Shown here: piece by piece, positions 1-8,190 of the stretch
How the letters are laid out: every line of letters begins with the position of its first letter
Numbering within the stretch: position 1 is the stretch's first letter
From: Paractinoplanes durhamensis
GTDB taxonomy: Bacteria; Actinomycetota; Actinomycetes; Mycobacteriales; Micromonosporaceae
Assembly (NCBI RefSeq): GCF_016862175.1
Contig: NZ_BOML01000025.1
Span: 51,985 to 115,984 of the forward strand
Reading direction: 5' to 3'
DNA length: 64,000 bases
Notes under the pieces: model-generated
Told to the model about the DNA's origin: nothing
Seen by the model: the letters and a program-made list of their open reading frames with translations, nothing else
Database searches by the model: none
Program-made: the position numbers and the translations under genes

Positions 1-537
1 GGCCTCCTCGTCGATCATCGCCGCCACGATCTCGCCGTTGTAGGCCTCCGACTGCTGCTTGACCACGACGATGTCGCCGTCGCAGATGGCCGCGTCGATC
101 ATCGAGTCACCGCGGACCCGCAGCCCGAACAGGTTGCCCCGCCCGACCAGATCCCGCGGCAGCGCCAGCACCTCGTCGGAATTCTGCTCGGCCAGTATCG
201 GCGTGCCGGCCGCGATGTCACCGAGCAGCGGCACCCCGACGGTCCCCGGATCGGCCCGCGCCGCCGGTTCGGCGGTCTGCAGGAACATCCGCACGTCGAC
301 CGGCCGGGTGGACCGCCCGCGCCGGAGAAACCCGACCTCTTCGAGAACACGCAGATGCCGCCCGACCGAGGAGGTGGAGGCAAGCCCGATCTCGTCGGCG
401 ATCTCCCGGGTGGACGGCGAATATCCGTACCGCAACGCCCACTTCTGAATCACGGTGAGGATCTGCCGCTGTCGCTCGGTCAGCACCGACGTGTCGAATT
501 CCTCATCCGCTAGCACTCCAAGATCCTGCCTGGTCAC
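1..537 (-). CDS. lexA: LexA-family repressor, C-terminus cut by window edge
   Basis: This is a LexA-type transcriptional repressor that cleaves itself when activated by RecA. About 179 residues are visible. A winged-helix domain (LTERQRQIL, then GYSPSTREIADEIGLAS, then SSVGRHLRVLEE) occupies roughly residues 20-75. It is followed by the S24 peptidase domain with an Ala110-Gly111 cleavage site (DIAAGTP) and the catalytic serine in RGDSMIDA (Ser145). The catalytic lysine would lie beyond base 1. GTG codons at 537 and 516 are both possible starts. The stretch from there to 621 shows no GAAC-N4-GTTC type SOS box, and the text around RPVDVRMFL differs from what I recall of housekeeping actinobacterial LexA. 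It may therefore be a second LexA paralogue rather than the SOS master regulator (inference). Confidence 0.85.
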   Translation of the reverse strand, partial: MTRQDLGVLADEEFDTSVLTERQRQILTVIQKWALRYGYSPSTREIADEIGLASTSSVGRHLRVLEEVGFLRRGRSTRPVDVRMFLQTAEPAARADPGTVGVPLLGDIAAGTPILAEQNSDEVLALPRDLVGRGNLFGLRVRGDSMIDAAICDGDIVVVKQQSEAYNGEIVAAMIDEEA

Positions 538-621
538 GGCCGCGGAACCCGGGAGGCGCGCCGGGGGCCTGCCCACGTGGGTGTGCCGGGCGTGCTCCGC
601 CAGGATTCGCGCAGCGGGTCG

Positions 622-1380
622 TCATCGGGTCGCCTGCTGCGTGTCCCGGGTGACCGGCAGGTCCACCGAGGCCAGCAGGGCCAGCTTCTCGGCGTTGCTG
701 GAGCCGGCGTCGGGGTGGTAGACGACGAGCATCAGGCCGTCCGCTCCGCCGATGCTCATCCGCTCCCGGTTGAGGACGAGCTCGCCGACCTGCGGATGCT
801 GGAAACGGATCAATGTTCCGGTCTGTTTGCGCACCTCATGGCGGGCCCAGAGCCGGCGGAACTGGGCGCTCGCCAGGGACAGCTCGCCGGTGAGCTCGAT
901 CAGCCGGGGATCGTGGACGTCGGTGCCCACCGCCTGCCGCAGGCTCGCGATGTAGCACTCCGTGATGGCTTCCCAATCCGGGTAGTAGGCCTGCTCGGCC
1001 GGGTCCAGGAACAGGTCGCGAAGCTGGTTCCCGCCCTCGGCGAGGCCGGGCGAAAGAGCTCGGGCGAGGCTGTTGGCGGCCAGGATGTCGAAGTACCGGC
1101 CCTCGATGAACGCGGGCTGGACCAGGGAGCCCAGGAGCTTGAGCGCACCGGGCGGGACGACCTCCTTGCGCGGCCGGCGCCGCCGCTTGCGGGGAGCGTC
1201 CGCGACCAGTGCGAGCAGGTAGGCGAGGTGCTCGTCGTCGAGCTGCAGCACGCGACCGATCGACTCGAGCACCTGCACCGACGGGTTGCGATCGCGACCC
1301 CGCTCCAGGCGCAGGTAGTAGTCGGCGCTGAGGCCGGCGAGCATCGCGACCTCCTGCCGTCCTCGGCGCCGGAATGCTCG
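622..1380 (-). pseudogene. XRE/MmyB-like regulator, 5' end missing
   Basis: This frame encodes most of an XRE-family regulator. The second half of the helix-turn-helix (RGRQEVAMLAGLSADYYLRLE) leads into a basic linker (RKRRRRPRK) and an MmyB-like ligand-binding domain to the stop at 622. Family members normally carry about 30 more N-terminal residues, including the first helices. Here the frame upstream of RRRGRQEV meets a stop at 1381-1383 and the homology ends at about 1372. A short protein could start at the ATG at 1344 but would have an incomplete DNA-binding domain. The sequence immediately beyond the break belongs to a divergent MFS gene that has also lost its 5' end. A deletion across the shared promoter region is the simplest explanation. 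Confidence 0.75.
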
Positions 1381-1691
1381 TCATGCACCTGACCGGCGGC
1401 TCGGTCGCCGGCCTCTTCGCCGCCGTCGCGCTGTGGGGCCTCGGCTTCGGCGGGGTGCCGACGACGGTGCTGAGCTGGGGCGCCCGGACGGAACCGGCCC
1501 GCCTCGAACAGATCGGCGGCATCATCGTGACGGTCTGCAACGTCGCGATCGCCCTCGGCGCCGGCGCCGGCGGACTCCTCGTGGACGAGGTAGCCGCCGA
1601 CGCGTCGCTGCCGGCCGGCGGCATCGCCGCGATCGCCGGCGCAGTGCTGCTCACCTATAGCGGCTCAGTTGCTCGCGCGCCTGGGCGGTGA
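1374..1691 (+). pseudogene. MFS transporter, C-terminal fragment
   Basis: About 100 residues match the last transmembrane segments of a major facilitator superfamily drug/sugar efflux protein. They include WGLGFGGVPT, the loop EQIGGIIVTVCNVAIALGAG and the final helix GGIAAIAGAVLLT. Full-length proteins have about 400 residues and 12 helices; only about three helices remain. The reading frame begins exactly where the neighbouring minus-strand regulator also stops. Its 3' end overlaps the tail of the converging nitronate monooxygenase-like gene by 41 bases, so the last residues (SGSVARAPGR) may be read-through sequence. No ribosome binding site precedes the first ATG. It is almost certainly non-functional. 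Confidence 0.75.
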
Positions 1692-2637
1692 TGTCGGCGA
1701 TCACCGAGCCGGCGCTCTTGACCGCGTCGACCAGCCCGACGCCCTGGCCCGCCAGCAGCGGCATCTCCTCGAAATCCCCGGTGGTGACGTCGCGCATCGG
1801 AACAAGATTGGAGAAGCGGGGTACGTCGATCTCCTGCCCGCCGAGGACGGTGTGCCCGATGATCGGCCGCTCGGCCGTGACGGCCGGCGACTCGTCCACG
1901 ACCCGGTTGCGCAGCACCCGCATCGGATTGAACTGCGGGGTCTCCGGCCCGAACAGCGAGGTGCAGACGGTGTCGGTGGCGGTGGCCGCAACGAGCCGTG
2001 ACTTGTAGTCGTCGTGCGCGAGCGACTCGTCGGTGGCGACGAGCCGGGTGCCGATCCAGGCGCCGTCCGCCCCCAGCATGAGCGCCGCGGCCAGCCCGCG
2101 CCCGTCGGCGATGCCGCCGGCCGCCAGCACCAGGGCCGGCGCCACCGCGTCGACCACGAGCGGGATCAGCGCGAAGGTCGGCAGGCTCGCATAGTTGTGC
2201 CCGCCGGCCTCGATCCCCTGCGCGACCACCACGTCGACACCGTCGTCGACTGCCCGCTTGGCCGAGTCAACGTCCCCGACCTGCTCGAAAACCCGAATCC
2301 CGGCCGCATGAAGCTGATCGATCCAGGCCCGGGCCGGATGCCCCCAGTGGAACGACACGGCCGGCACGGCCGCGTCGCAAACCGCGTCGATCTGCGCCTG
2401 CTCGGTGAAGACGGTGATGAAGTTGACGTGAAAGGGCGCCGGCGTGCCGCCCCGAATAGCCGCGACGACCTGCGTGATGGCCGGCGCCGGCATCAGCCCG
2501 ACCCCGAGCGAGCCGAGCCCACCGGCGTTACCGACGGCCACCGCCAGATCCGGCGTCATCCCGACAAAGGCCATCCCGGCCTGGGCGATGGGCGTACTGA
2601 GCCCGAACGCCTCGGTAAAGCGAGTCCGAAGTTCCAT
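1651..2637 (-). CDS. nitronate monooxygenase / 2-nitropropane dioxygenase-like FMN enzyme
   Basis: A 328-residue TIM-barrel flavoprotein of the nitronate monooxygenase family, which oxidises alkyl nitronates with FMN and O2. Visible hallmarks are the N-terminal TPIAQAGMAFV segment, the mid-barrel VVAQGIEAGGHN segment that normally carries the catalytic histidine, and the FMN phosphate-binding AAGGIADGRGLAAAL and LGADGAWIGTRL motifs. The protein is cytosolic. I chose ATG 2637 because homology begins there; an in-frame ATG at 2667 (MNGDFRHGQG) is also possible and has a GGGGG tract upstream. Its neighbours are broken genes on both sides, so context says little about its substrate. Members of this family are often misnamed enoyl-ACP reductases. 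Confidence 0.85.
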   Translation of the reverse strand: MELRTRFTEAFGLSTPIAQAGMAFVGMTPDLAVAVGNAGGLGSLGVGLMPAPAITQVVAAIRGGTPAPFHVNFITVFTEQAQIDAVCDAAVPAVSFHWGHPARAWIDQLHAAGIRVFEQVGDVDSAKRAVDDGVDVVVAQGIEAGGHNYASLPTFALIPLVVDAVAPALVLAAGGIADGRGLAAALMLGADGAWIGTRLVATDESLAHDDYKSRLVAATATDTVCTSLFGPETPQFNPMRVLRNRVVDESPAVTAERPIIGHTVLGGQEIDVPRFSNLVPMRDVTTGDFEEMPLLAGQGVGLVDAVKSAGSVIADITAQAREQLSRYR

Positions 2638-2727
2638 CCCCTGACCATGTCGGAAGTCGCCGTTCATTCCTGTCAGCCCCCGGACAGCAGATTCAACCTT
2701 CCGGTCGCCCGTCGACCGGCCGACACT

Positions 2728-2981
2728 GTGCTGGTGTCCAACGTGCCGAGTCCGCCGACCATCCGCTCGGTGCTGGGAACCGCGCTGACGACCGTCTTCA
2801 GCATCGGCGCCACCTTCCTGGTCACCGAGTCGCTGAATCAGGACGTCGGCATCTCGATCCTGCTGTCGATCATCGTGGGTGGGATCGCTCTTCTCACCCG
2901 GTTTCTCATCGAGTTCGAGCGCCGGCAGGCGAGCGTCGAGGAGAAACTCTCGACCTACAGTTCCGCGGCAAGATCTAGGCT
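2728..2981 (+). pseudogene. two-helix membrane protein, 5' fragment
   Basis: This frame encodes two adjacent hydrophobic helices (SVLGTALTTVFSIGATFLV and ISILLSIIVGGIALLTRFLI), then a charged coiled-coil start (EFERRQASVEEKLS). That arrangement is the N-terminus of a larger actinobacterial membrane protein in which a long coiled coil and a cytosolic domain normally follow. After about base 2975 the frame continues only as low-complexity read-through. The opposite strand there carries the start of a nucleotidyltransferase, so both genes have lost their 3' parts at one point. GTG 2728 or 2734 is the likely start; ATG 2647 is also in frame. I recall relatives with C-terminal phosphatidylserine-synthase-like domains, but could not verify that. 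Confidence 0.5.
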
Positions 2982-3123
2982 CCCGACCCGGATCTGCACC
3001 AGCGACGCTGCCGGCGACGATCAGGCCATGCACGCCCGGCGTCCGCCCCAGCACGGTGACAGCCTCGTGCACTCGGTCGTCGAGCAGTTGCCGCCATCGT
3101 TCGGGGGGATCGTGGCCCGTCAC
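2982..3123 (-). pseudogene. nucleotidyltransferase-domain protein, 5' fragment
   Basis: The first 40 or so codons of a gene whose GTG start (3123) overlaps the stop of the upstream gene as GTGA, a strong sign of a real translationally coupled start. It reads DPPERWRQLLDDRVHEAV and then GVHGLIVAGSVAGADP. The GSVxxxDP stretch matches the glycine-serine motif of Pol-beta-like nucleotidyltransferases. The metal-binding Asp-x-Asp that should follow within a few residues is absent, because homology ends at about base 2985. Beyond that the strand is antisense to the truncated membrane-protein gene. Non-functional as it stands. Confidence 0.6.
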
Positions 3124-3890
3124 GCCAAACCCTCGGCCAGCAGGTCGGCTGCGGTCACGAGCGTGGTCACGAACTCCTCCGGCGGGATGCGGGCGACGAA
3201 AGTCCTGCCCCGGGCCTCCCGCCAGAAAGAGAAGACGATGACGAGTACGTCGTTGTCGAGGTACGCGTACTTGGCGACGTTGTCGACGGTCTCGCCCCAC
3301 TGCATGAACCAGAAGCGTTCGCGGAGTTCGGGCTTGGCGCGCTCGAGGCGCCGGAAGTTGTCCTCCGGGGAGCGGCCGGGGAAGGGGCAGGGCTGGAGCT
3401 CGCGGCGGCGTACCTGGTCGGCGGTCGACCGCATGAATCCGATGAAGACCGGGAGGTACGCGGTGTTGTCGTCCACGGTCAGCCGCTCGCCGCCCGCCCA
3501 CAGGTCGACGACGCGAAGCTGAGGTGACTGGAACTCGCCGGCCTCCACCGCGAACGACGCCCGGTCACCGAATCGCGCCTGGTGGCCGGTGCTCTCGGGC
3601 ACCGGGAACTGCCGCGCGGCCGCGTCGAGCCATGCGTCGATCGCGGCCGGCGACTGCCGGATCGCGGTGATGAGCTCCTGCGCGGCCTGCCGATGGACGG
3701 GGCTGAGGTCTCGGTCGAGATCCGCCTCGGTCAACTCCTGGTCGTTGGTGGCGAGCTGCCACCAGAGCTTCACCAGGGTCCGGCCCTCCGCCTGGTCGTG
3801 CTCGCCGTTGAGCCACCGCATGACGACACCCTGGGCGAGGGAGCGCTGGTCCTTGTCGCGGAAGCCGGAATGCAGATCGATCAAAGACAC
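3120..3890 (-). CDS. hypothetical protein, operon partner of a broken nucleotidyltransferase
   Basis: A 256-residue cytosolic-looking protein that I do not recognise. It has no signal peptide or membrane helix. It is rich in aromatic and charged residues, with a C-terminal segment (FWFMQWGETVDNVAKYAYL, then VIVFSFWRE) that looks like a beta-rich core. The stop overlaps the GTG of the nucleotidyltransferase fragment by four bases, so the two were translated together. Loss of the partner may leave this gene without its function. Starts with ATG at 3890; no strong Shine-Dalgarno is evident. Confidence 0.6.
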   Translation of the reverse strand: MSLIDLHSGFRDKDQRSLAQGVVMRWLNGEHDQAEGRTLVKLWWQLATNDQELTEADLDRDLSPVHRQAAQELITAIRQSPAAIDAWLDAAARQFPVPESTGHQARFGDRASFAVEAGEFQSPQLRVVDLWAGGERLTVDDNTAYLPVFIGFMRSTADQVRRRELQPCPFPGRSPEDNFRRLERAKPELRERFWFMQWGETVDNVAKYAYLDNDVLVIVFSFWREARGRTFVARIPPEEFVTTLVTAADLLAEGLA

Positions 3891-3934
3891 AGCCGGACCC
3901 TACTGAGCAACCGATCCGCCCGCGACGGATATCG

Positions 3935-3964
3935 GCCGGGGCCGGACGCGGATCCGGCCCCGGC
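3935..3964 (-). terminator. hairpin downstream of the YVTN/RTX gene
   Basis: A perfect 12-bp inverted repeat (GCCGGGGCCGGA pairing with TCCGGCCCCGGC) with a 6-base loop lies six bases beyond the stop of the minus-strand gene ending at 3970. No T-tract follows, as is usual for actinobacterial hairpins. Confidence 0.55.
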
Positions 3965-3969
3965 GCTGG

Positions 3970-6021
3970 TCACGGGCAGTTGACCTTGATCTCGCCGGCC
4001 GTGCAGATGTCCCGGCCCGGCCCGCCGTCGATCCTGTCGAAGCCGGGGCCACCGGACAGGATGTCGTTGCCCGGGCCGCCGTAGAGGGTGTCGTTGCCGG
4101 TGTCGGCCTGGACCCGGTCGTTGCCGGAACCGCCGTGGATCACGTCGTTACCGCGGAACGAGTTGACCGTGTCGTTGCCGCCGAGCAGGCAGATGACGTC
4201 GTTGCCGGCGCTGCCGAGCAGGATGTTGTTGCCGGCGGTGCCGACGATCGTGCAACCGAACGCGTTGTTGACCGTCGTCGGCTGCGCGGCGGTGTTGTTC
4301 GCCGGCACCGGGTCCGCCGGGCTCCCGGCGGTCTTCGCCGTCGCCGTGATGACTCCGGTCGCCTGTGGTTCCACGGTCAGGGTGATCGTCGCGGTCGCGT
4401 CCTTGGCCAGGTTGCCGACATCGCAGGTCACCACGGACCCCGCGATCGAGCAGGTGCCCTGGCTGCCGGCCGCGTCCAGGACCAGCGCCGCACTGCCGGT
4501 CAGCGTGACGGCGGCGGTCACCGCGGTGGCCGGGCTCAAGCCCTTGTTGGTCACCTTGCTCGTCGAGACGAACGTGCCGGCCAGGGCGACCGGGTCCGCG
4601 CTGTCGGTGGTGACCACGCTCAGGTCCGCCGCCGGCGGGGGTAGCGGCGCGGCGGTGATCCTCGTCGACGTGGTGCTGGTGTTGTTCTTGGCGATCGGGT
4701 CGTCCGTGTCGGCGGAGACGACGGCCGTCACGGAGATCGATCCGGCGGCCTGCGGCTTGACCATCACGGTGATCGTGGCCGTCTTGCCGCCGGCCAGGCT
4801 GCCGAGGTCGCACGTGATGACCGGCGCAGGAGCGGTGCAGGAGCCCTGGCCTACGGAAACGCTGTGGATGGTACGGGCGTCGCCCGCGAAGGTCAGCGTC
4901 GCTTTGACACCGGCGGCCGGGTCCGCGCTGTTGTCGGTGACGGCGGCGCTGTAGGTGTACGTCGTCCCCACCTCGACGGGGTCGGCGGAGGATGTGGTGG
5001 TCACGATGAGGTCGGCCGAGGGCGCGGTCACGGTGGCGATCGCCACCGCCTGCGAATAGTCGAGTCCGATGGAGAACTTGTCGAGTTTGTTGGTCGCCGT
5101 GTCGAGAACGGCGGCCGTGCCCGTCATGGCGAAGTAGATGCGCCTGCCGTCCGGAGTGATGTCCGCGTCGATGGCGTAGGCGGCCGGGATGCTGGTCACG
5201 GCATCGGTCGCGGTGTCGATCACCGAGATCTGGTCGGTGTTGTGGCTGACGTAGGCGCGGGTGCCGTCGCGGGTGACCACCACCGCCAGCGGGCCCGGTC
5301 CGGCCTCGACGGCGCCCTCTTCCGACATCGTCGAGGTGTTGATCATGCGTACGCTCGTGCTGTTCGGGCTGGTGACGTAGACACGGGAACCGTCGGGCGT
5401 GATCCCCATGCGCACCGCATTGCGGACCGGAATGGTGCCGCTCACCGTGTCGGTGACGGTGTCGATCACGGTCATCTCGTCGCCGCTGTTATTGGCGACA
5501 TAGAGGCGGTCGTTCGGTACGGCCAGCACTCCGTACGGCAGGTTGCCGACGGTGATCGTCCGGGAGACCGTGTCCGTCGCGGTGTCGATCACCGACACGG
5601 TCCCGCCCGAGCCGTTGGTCACGTAGGCCTTGGCCCCGGATTTGGTGAACGCGATCTGCCGCGGGCTGGAACCGACCGGGATCGTCTTGACCACCGCGTT
5701 GGTGGCAGTGTCGATCTTGAACACCGCATCCGAGATGTGCGAGACGACGTAGGCGCTCCGGCCGCCCGGGGCGACCGCGACGTCGAGCGCGTTGGCGGGG
5801 AGCGCGATGGTGTCGACCACGGCGTCGGTGGCGGTGTCGACGACCTTCACCCGGGGCTGGTCGTTCGCCAGGCCGACGAAGTAGGCCAGCGTCCGGGTGA
5901 CCACCGCCGCGGCCGCCGGGCTCGCCGGCAGTGCGACCGAGATCATCCCGGCGAGCAGCAGCATCACCGCGGCCAGCGGCAGCCGCGGGCCGCCCGGCGT
6001 CGGGGCATAGGTGTTTGGCAC
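3970..6021 (-). CDS. secreted YVTN beta-propeller / DUF11 / RTX-repeat protein
   Basis: A 683-residue exported protein of three parts. A signal peptide (hydrophobic core AAVMLLLAGMISVAL, ending SPAAAA) is followed by about seven YVTN-type blades, each with repeats such as VIDTATD and a GxxAYV turn (residues about 40-345). Next come two DUF11/CARDB-like immunoglobulin-fold repeats (DLIVTTTSSADPV and DLSVVTTDSADPV, about 350-585). The C-terminus carries RTX nonapeptides (GGPGNDILSGGPGFD) for calcium binding. GTG 6021 is chosen because GGGGGAG lies upstream. It is probably a cell-surface adhesive or binding protein with no enzymatic motif. RTX tails in Gram-positives imply folding triggered by extracellular calcium. 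It stands alone, divergent from the TIR gene. Confidence 0.8.
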   Translation of the reverse strand: MPNTYAPTPGGPRLPLAAVMLLLAGMISVALPASPAAAAVVTRTLAYFVGLANDQPRVKVVDTATDAVVDTIALPANALDVAVAPGGRSAYVVSHISDAVFKIDTATNAVVKTIPVGSSPRQIAFTKSGAKAYVTNGSGGTVSVIDTATDTVSRTITVGNLPYGVLAVPNDRLYVANNSGDEMTVIDTVTDTVSGTIPVRNAVRMGITPDGSRVYVTSPNSTSVRMINTSTMSEEGAVEAGPGPLAVVVTRDGTRAYVSHNTDQISVIDTATDAVTSIPAAYAIDADITPDGRRIYFAMTGTAAVLDTATNKLDKFSIGLDYSQAVAIATVTAPSADLIVTTTSSADPVEVGTTYTYSAAVTDNSADPAAGVKATLTFAGDARTIHSVSVGQGSCTAPAPVITCDLGSLAGGKTATITVMVKPQAAGSISVTAVVSADTDDPIAKNNTSTTSTRITAAPLPPPAADLSVVTTDSADPVALAGTFVSTSKVTNKGLSPATAVTAAVTLTGSAALVLDAAGSQGTCSIAGSVVTCDVGNLAKDATATITLTVEPQATGVITATAKTAGSPADPVPANNTAAQPTTVNNAFGCTIVGTAGNNILLGSAGNDVICLLGGNDTVNSFRGNDVIHGGSGNDRVQADTGNDTLYGGPGNDILSGGPGFDRIDGGPGRDICTAGEIKVNCP

Positions 6022-6164
6022 GAGATTCTCCCCCTTGATACCGGACAGACAGCGCTCTACGTCCGGAACTACACCAGATGGTGGTGAACCTCGCGGCGGG
6101 CTCACCCGCATGGCACCCGTTTGGGGAGAGTCGGTGGTGGCCGCCACCCGGCTTCGTTGGCACA

Positions 6165-8125
6165 GTGGACGTCGTGACAGCGCCCTCGCCGGACGCGGAA
6201 GCGGGATCGGCACCCGCATCGACCGTCGTGTTCGTGAGTCACGCCGGGCGGGATCGGGCCTGGGCCGAGTGGGTGGCCTGGGAGCTGGAGCGGGCCGGCT
6301 ACGAGGTGGTGCTCGACCTCTGGGACTGGGAGGCCGGCGAGAACTTCGTCGAGAAGATGCGCGACGCCCTCGACCGCTGCGGCGTGCTGGTGGCACTGTT
6401 CTCCACCGCCTACTTCGAACCGCAGCGCTACACCTCGCCCGAGTTGACCGCCGTACTCGCCGACCGCAGCCCGGCTGGTCCCGGTCCGGGTCGAGCAGGT
6501 GGTGCCGCCGAAGCTCTACCGGACGCTGCTCAGCGTGGACCTGTTCGGGCTGCCGCCGGAGGAGGCCCGGCGACGCCTGATCACAGCGGTCGCCGGGAAA
6601 GGCCGCCCGGCCGGCCAGCCGGCCTTCCCGGGCACGGGCAACCCGGAGGCGAGCGGCCCTCGGCTGCCCGGATCGCTGCCGCCGGTGTGGAACGTGCCCG
6701 CCCGGAACCCCGCCTTCACCGGCCGGGATCGGATGATCGTCACGCTGCGGGAGGACCTGCAGAGCGAGGGCCGGGTCCTGGTCCGCGCGCTCTCCGGTCT
6801 GGGCGGGGTCGGCAAGACCCAGCTCGCGATCGAGTACGCCCACCGGTTCGCCGGCGAGTACGACCTGGTCTGGTGGGTGGCGAGTGAGCAGCCGGAGCTG
6901 ATCGGCGAGCAGATCGCCGCCCTCGCGGTTCCGGCCGGCCTGATCGGTGCCGTCACCGACGTCACGACAGGGGTCGCCATCGCCCTCAACGCGCTGCGGT
7001 CCCGGCCACGGGTGTTACTGGTCTTCGATAACGCCGAGGCCCGCGAGGACATCCAGCAGTGGCTGCCGGGCGGAGGTGCGCATGTGCTGGTGACCTCGCG
7101 GAACCCGATCTGGTCGGGCGTCGCCACCTCGGTGGGCGTGGATGTATTCGCCCGCGCCGAGTCGGTAGCCCTGATCGGCACGCTCCTGCCCCAGCTGACC
7201 GCGCAGGACGCCGCCCGGTTGGCCGAAGCCTTGGGCGACCTGCCACTGGCCATCGGCCAGGCCGGCGACATGCTCGCCGAGACGGGCCTGCCGGTGGAAG
7301 ACTATCTGGTGGCGCTGCGCGACCACGCCGACGACCTGTTCCGGGACCGCGGCCCGGCGAACTATCCGGTACCGCTGGCCGCGGCCGTCACCGAGGCCGC
7401 GATCCGGCTGCGCGCGGCCGACCCGGCGGCGGGGCAATTGCTGACGTTGTGCGCCTACTTGGCGCCGGAGCCGACTGCTGGGCCGCTACGAGGAAGCCCG
7501 CCACCTGAATGCGGACATCCTCCAACGCTGTCGCAAAGCCTTCGGCGACGACGACGCGGACACCCTCCTGACAGCCATCAACCTGGCCTCCGACCTGCGA
7601 GAACTGCATCGTTTCGAGGAGGCACTGGAGCTGACCACGGACACCCTGGCACGACGCCGGCGGCTCTTGGGCGACGATCACCCGGACAGCCTCGACGCGG
7701 CCATCGGACTGGCGTTGAGCCTGTTCGGACTCGACCGGTTCGCCGAAGCCCGCGAGCATGATGAGGAGACCCTGCACCGTTGCCGGCGCGTTTACGGGGA
7801 CGACCATCCGTCAACTCTCATTGCTGCGAACAATCTCGCCCGAGACCTGAGATTGCTGGGACAGTTCGCGGAGTCCCTGGATCTCTACGAGGACACCCAT
7901 GCCCGCCACCGTCGGGTGCTGGGTGCCGACCACCCGGCCGCCCTGGCATCCGCCTCGAACCTGGCCATCGGCCTGGCCGCCGCCGACCGGCTCGAGGAAG
8001 CCGTCCGGCTGGGCGAGGAGACGGTGGAGCGCAGCCGCCGGGTCCTGGGTGCCGACCACCCGTACACCCGGCGGTCAGTTCAATATCTCGCCGGCCACCA
8101 GGAACAGCTGGACGCCCGGCCGTAG
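6165..8125 (+). pseudogene. TIR / NB-ARC / TPR STAND protein, disrupted twice
   Basis: Three reading frames in series make one signalling-ATPase architecture. Frame one holds a TIR domain (VVFVSHAGRDRAWAEW, then VLDLWDWEAGENF). Frame two holds the linker and an NB-ARC ATPase with P-loop [11 protein letters not shown], Walker [10 protein letters not shown] and the GLPL-like [11 protein letters not shown]. Frame three holds TPR repeats of the GDDHP(D/S)TL type to the stop at 8125. A shift of about one base lies near 6467: TIR reads through LADR while VPVRVEQVV continues in another frame. The second break, near 7470, joins the ATPase region [12 protein letters not shown] directly to TPR text, so the winged-helix region seems lost. 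GTG 6165 or 6174 is the likely start. TIR-STAND proteins commonly act in antiphage or programmed death responses, but this copy should be inactive. Confidence 0.75.
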
Positions 8126-8190
8126 CGGGCGGACGGCCCGGTGTTGCAATCCGGGAGAACTGGATGGCGGGGGCTTGTGCTGACTCGTAC

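Noticed and set aside
538..621. Possible SOS box upstream of lexA
   Set aside because: No GAAC-N4-GTTC or close variant is present in the visible leader.
2014..2646. Long plus-strand frame running into the two-helix membrane fragment
   Set aside because: It is antisense to the nitronate monooxygenase-like gene. Only the part after about 2728 looks like protein.
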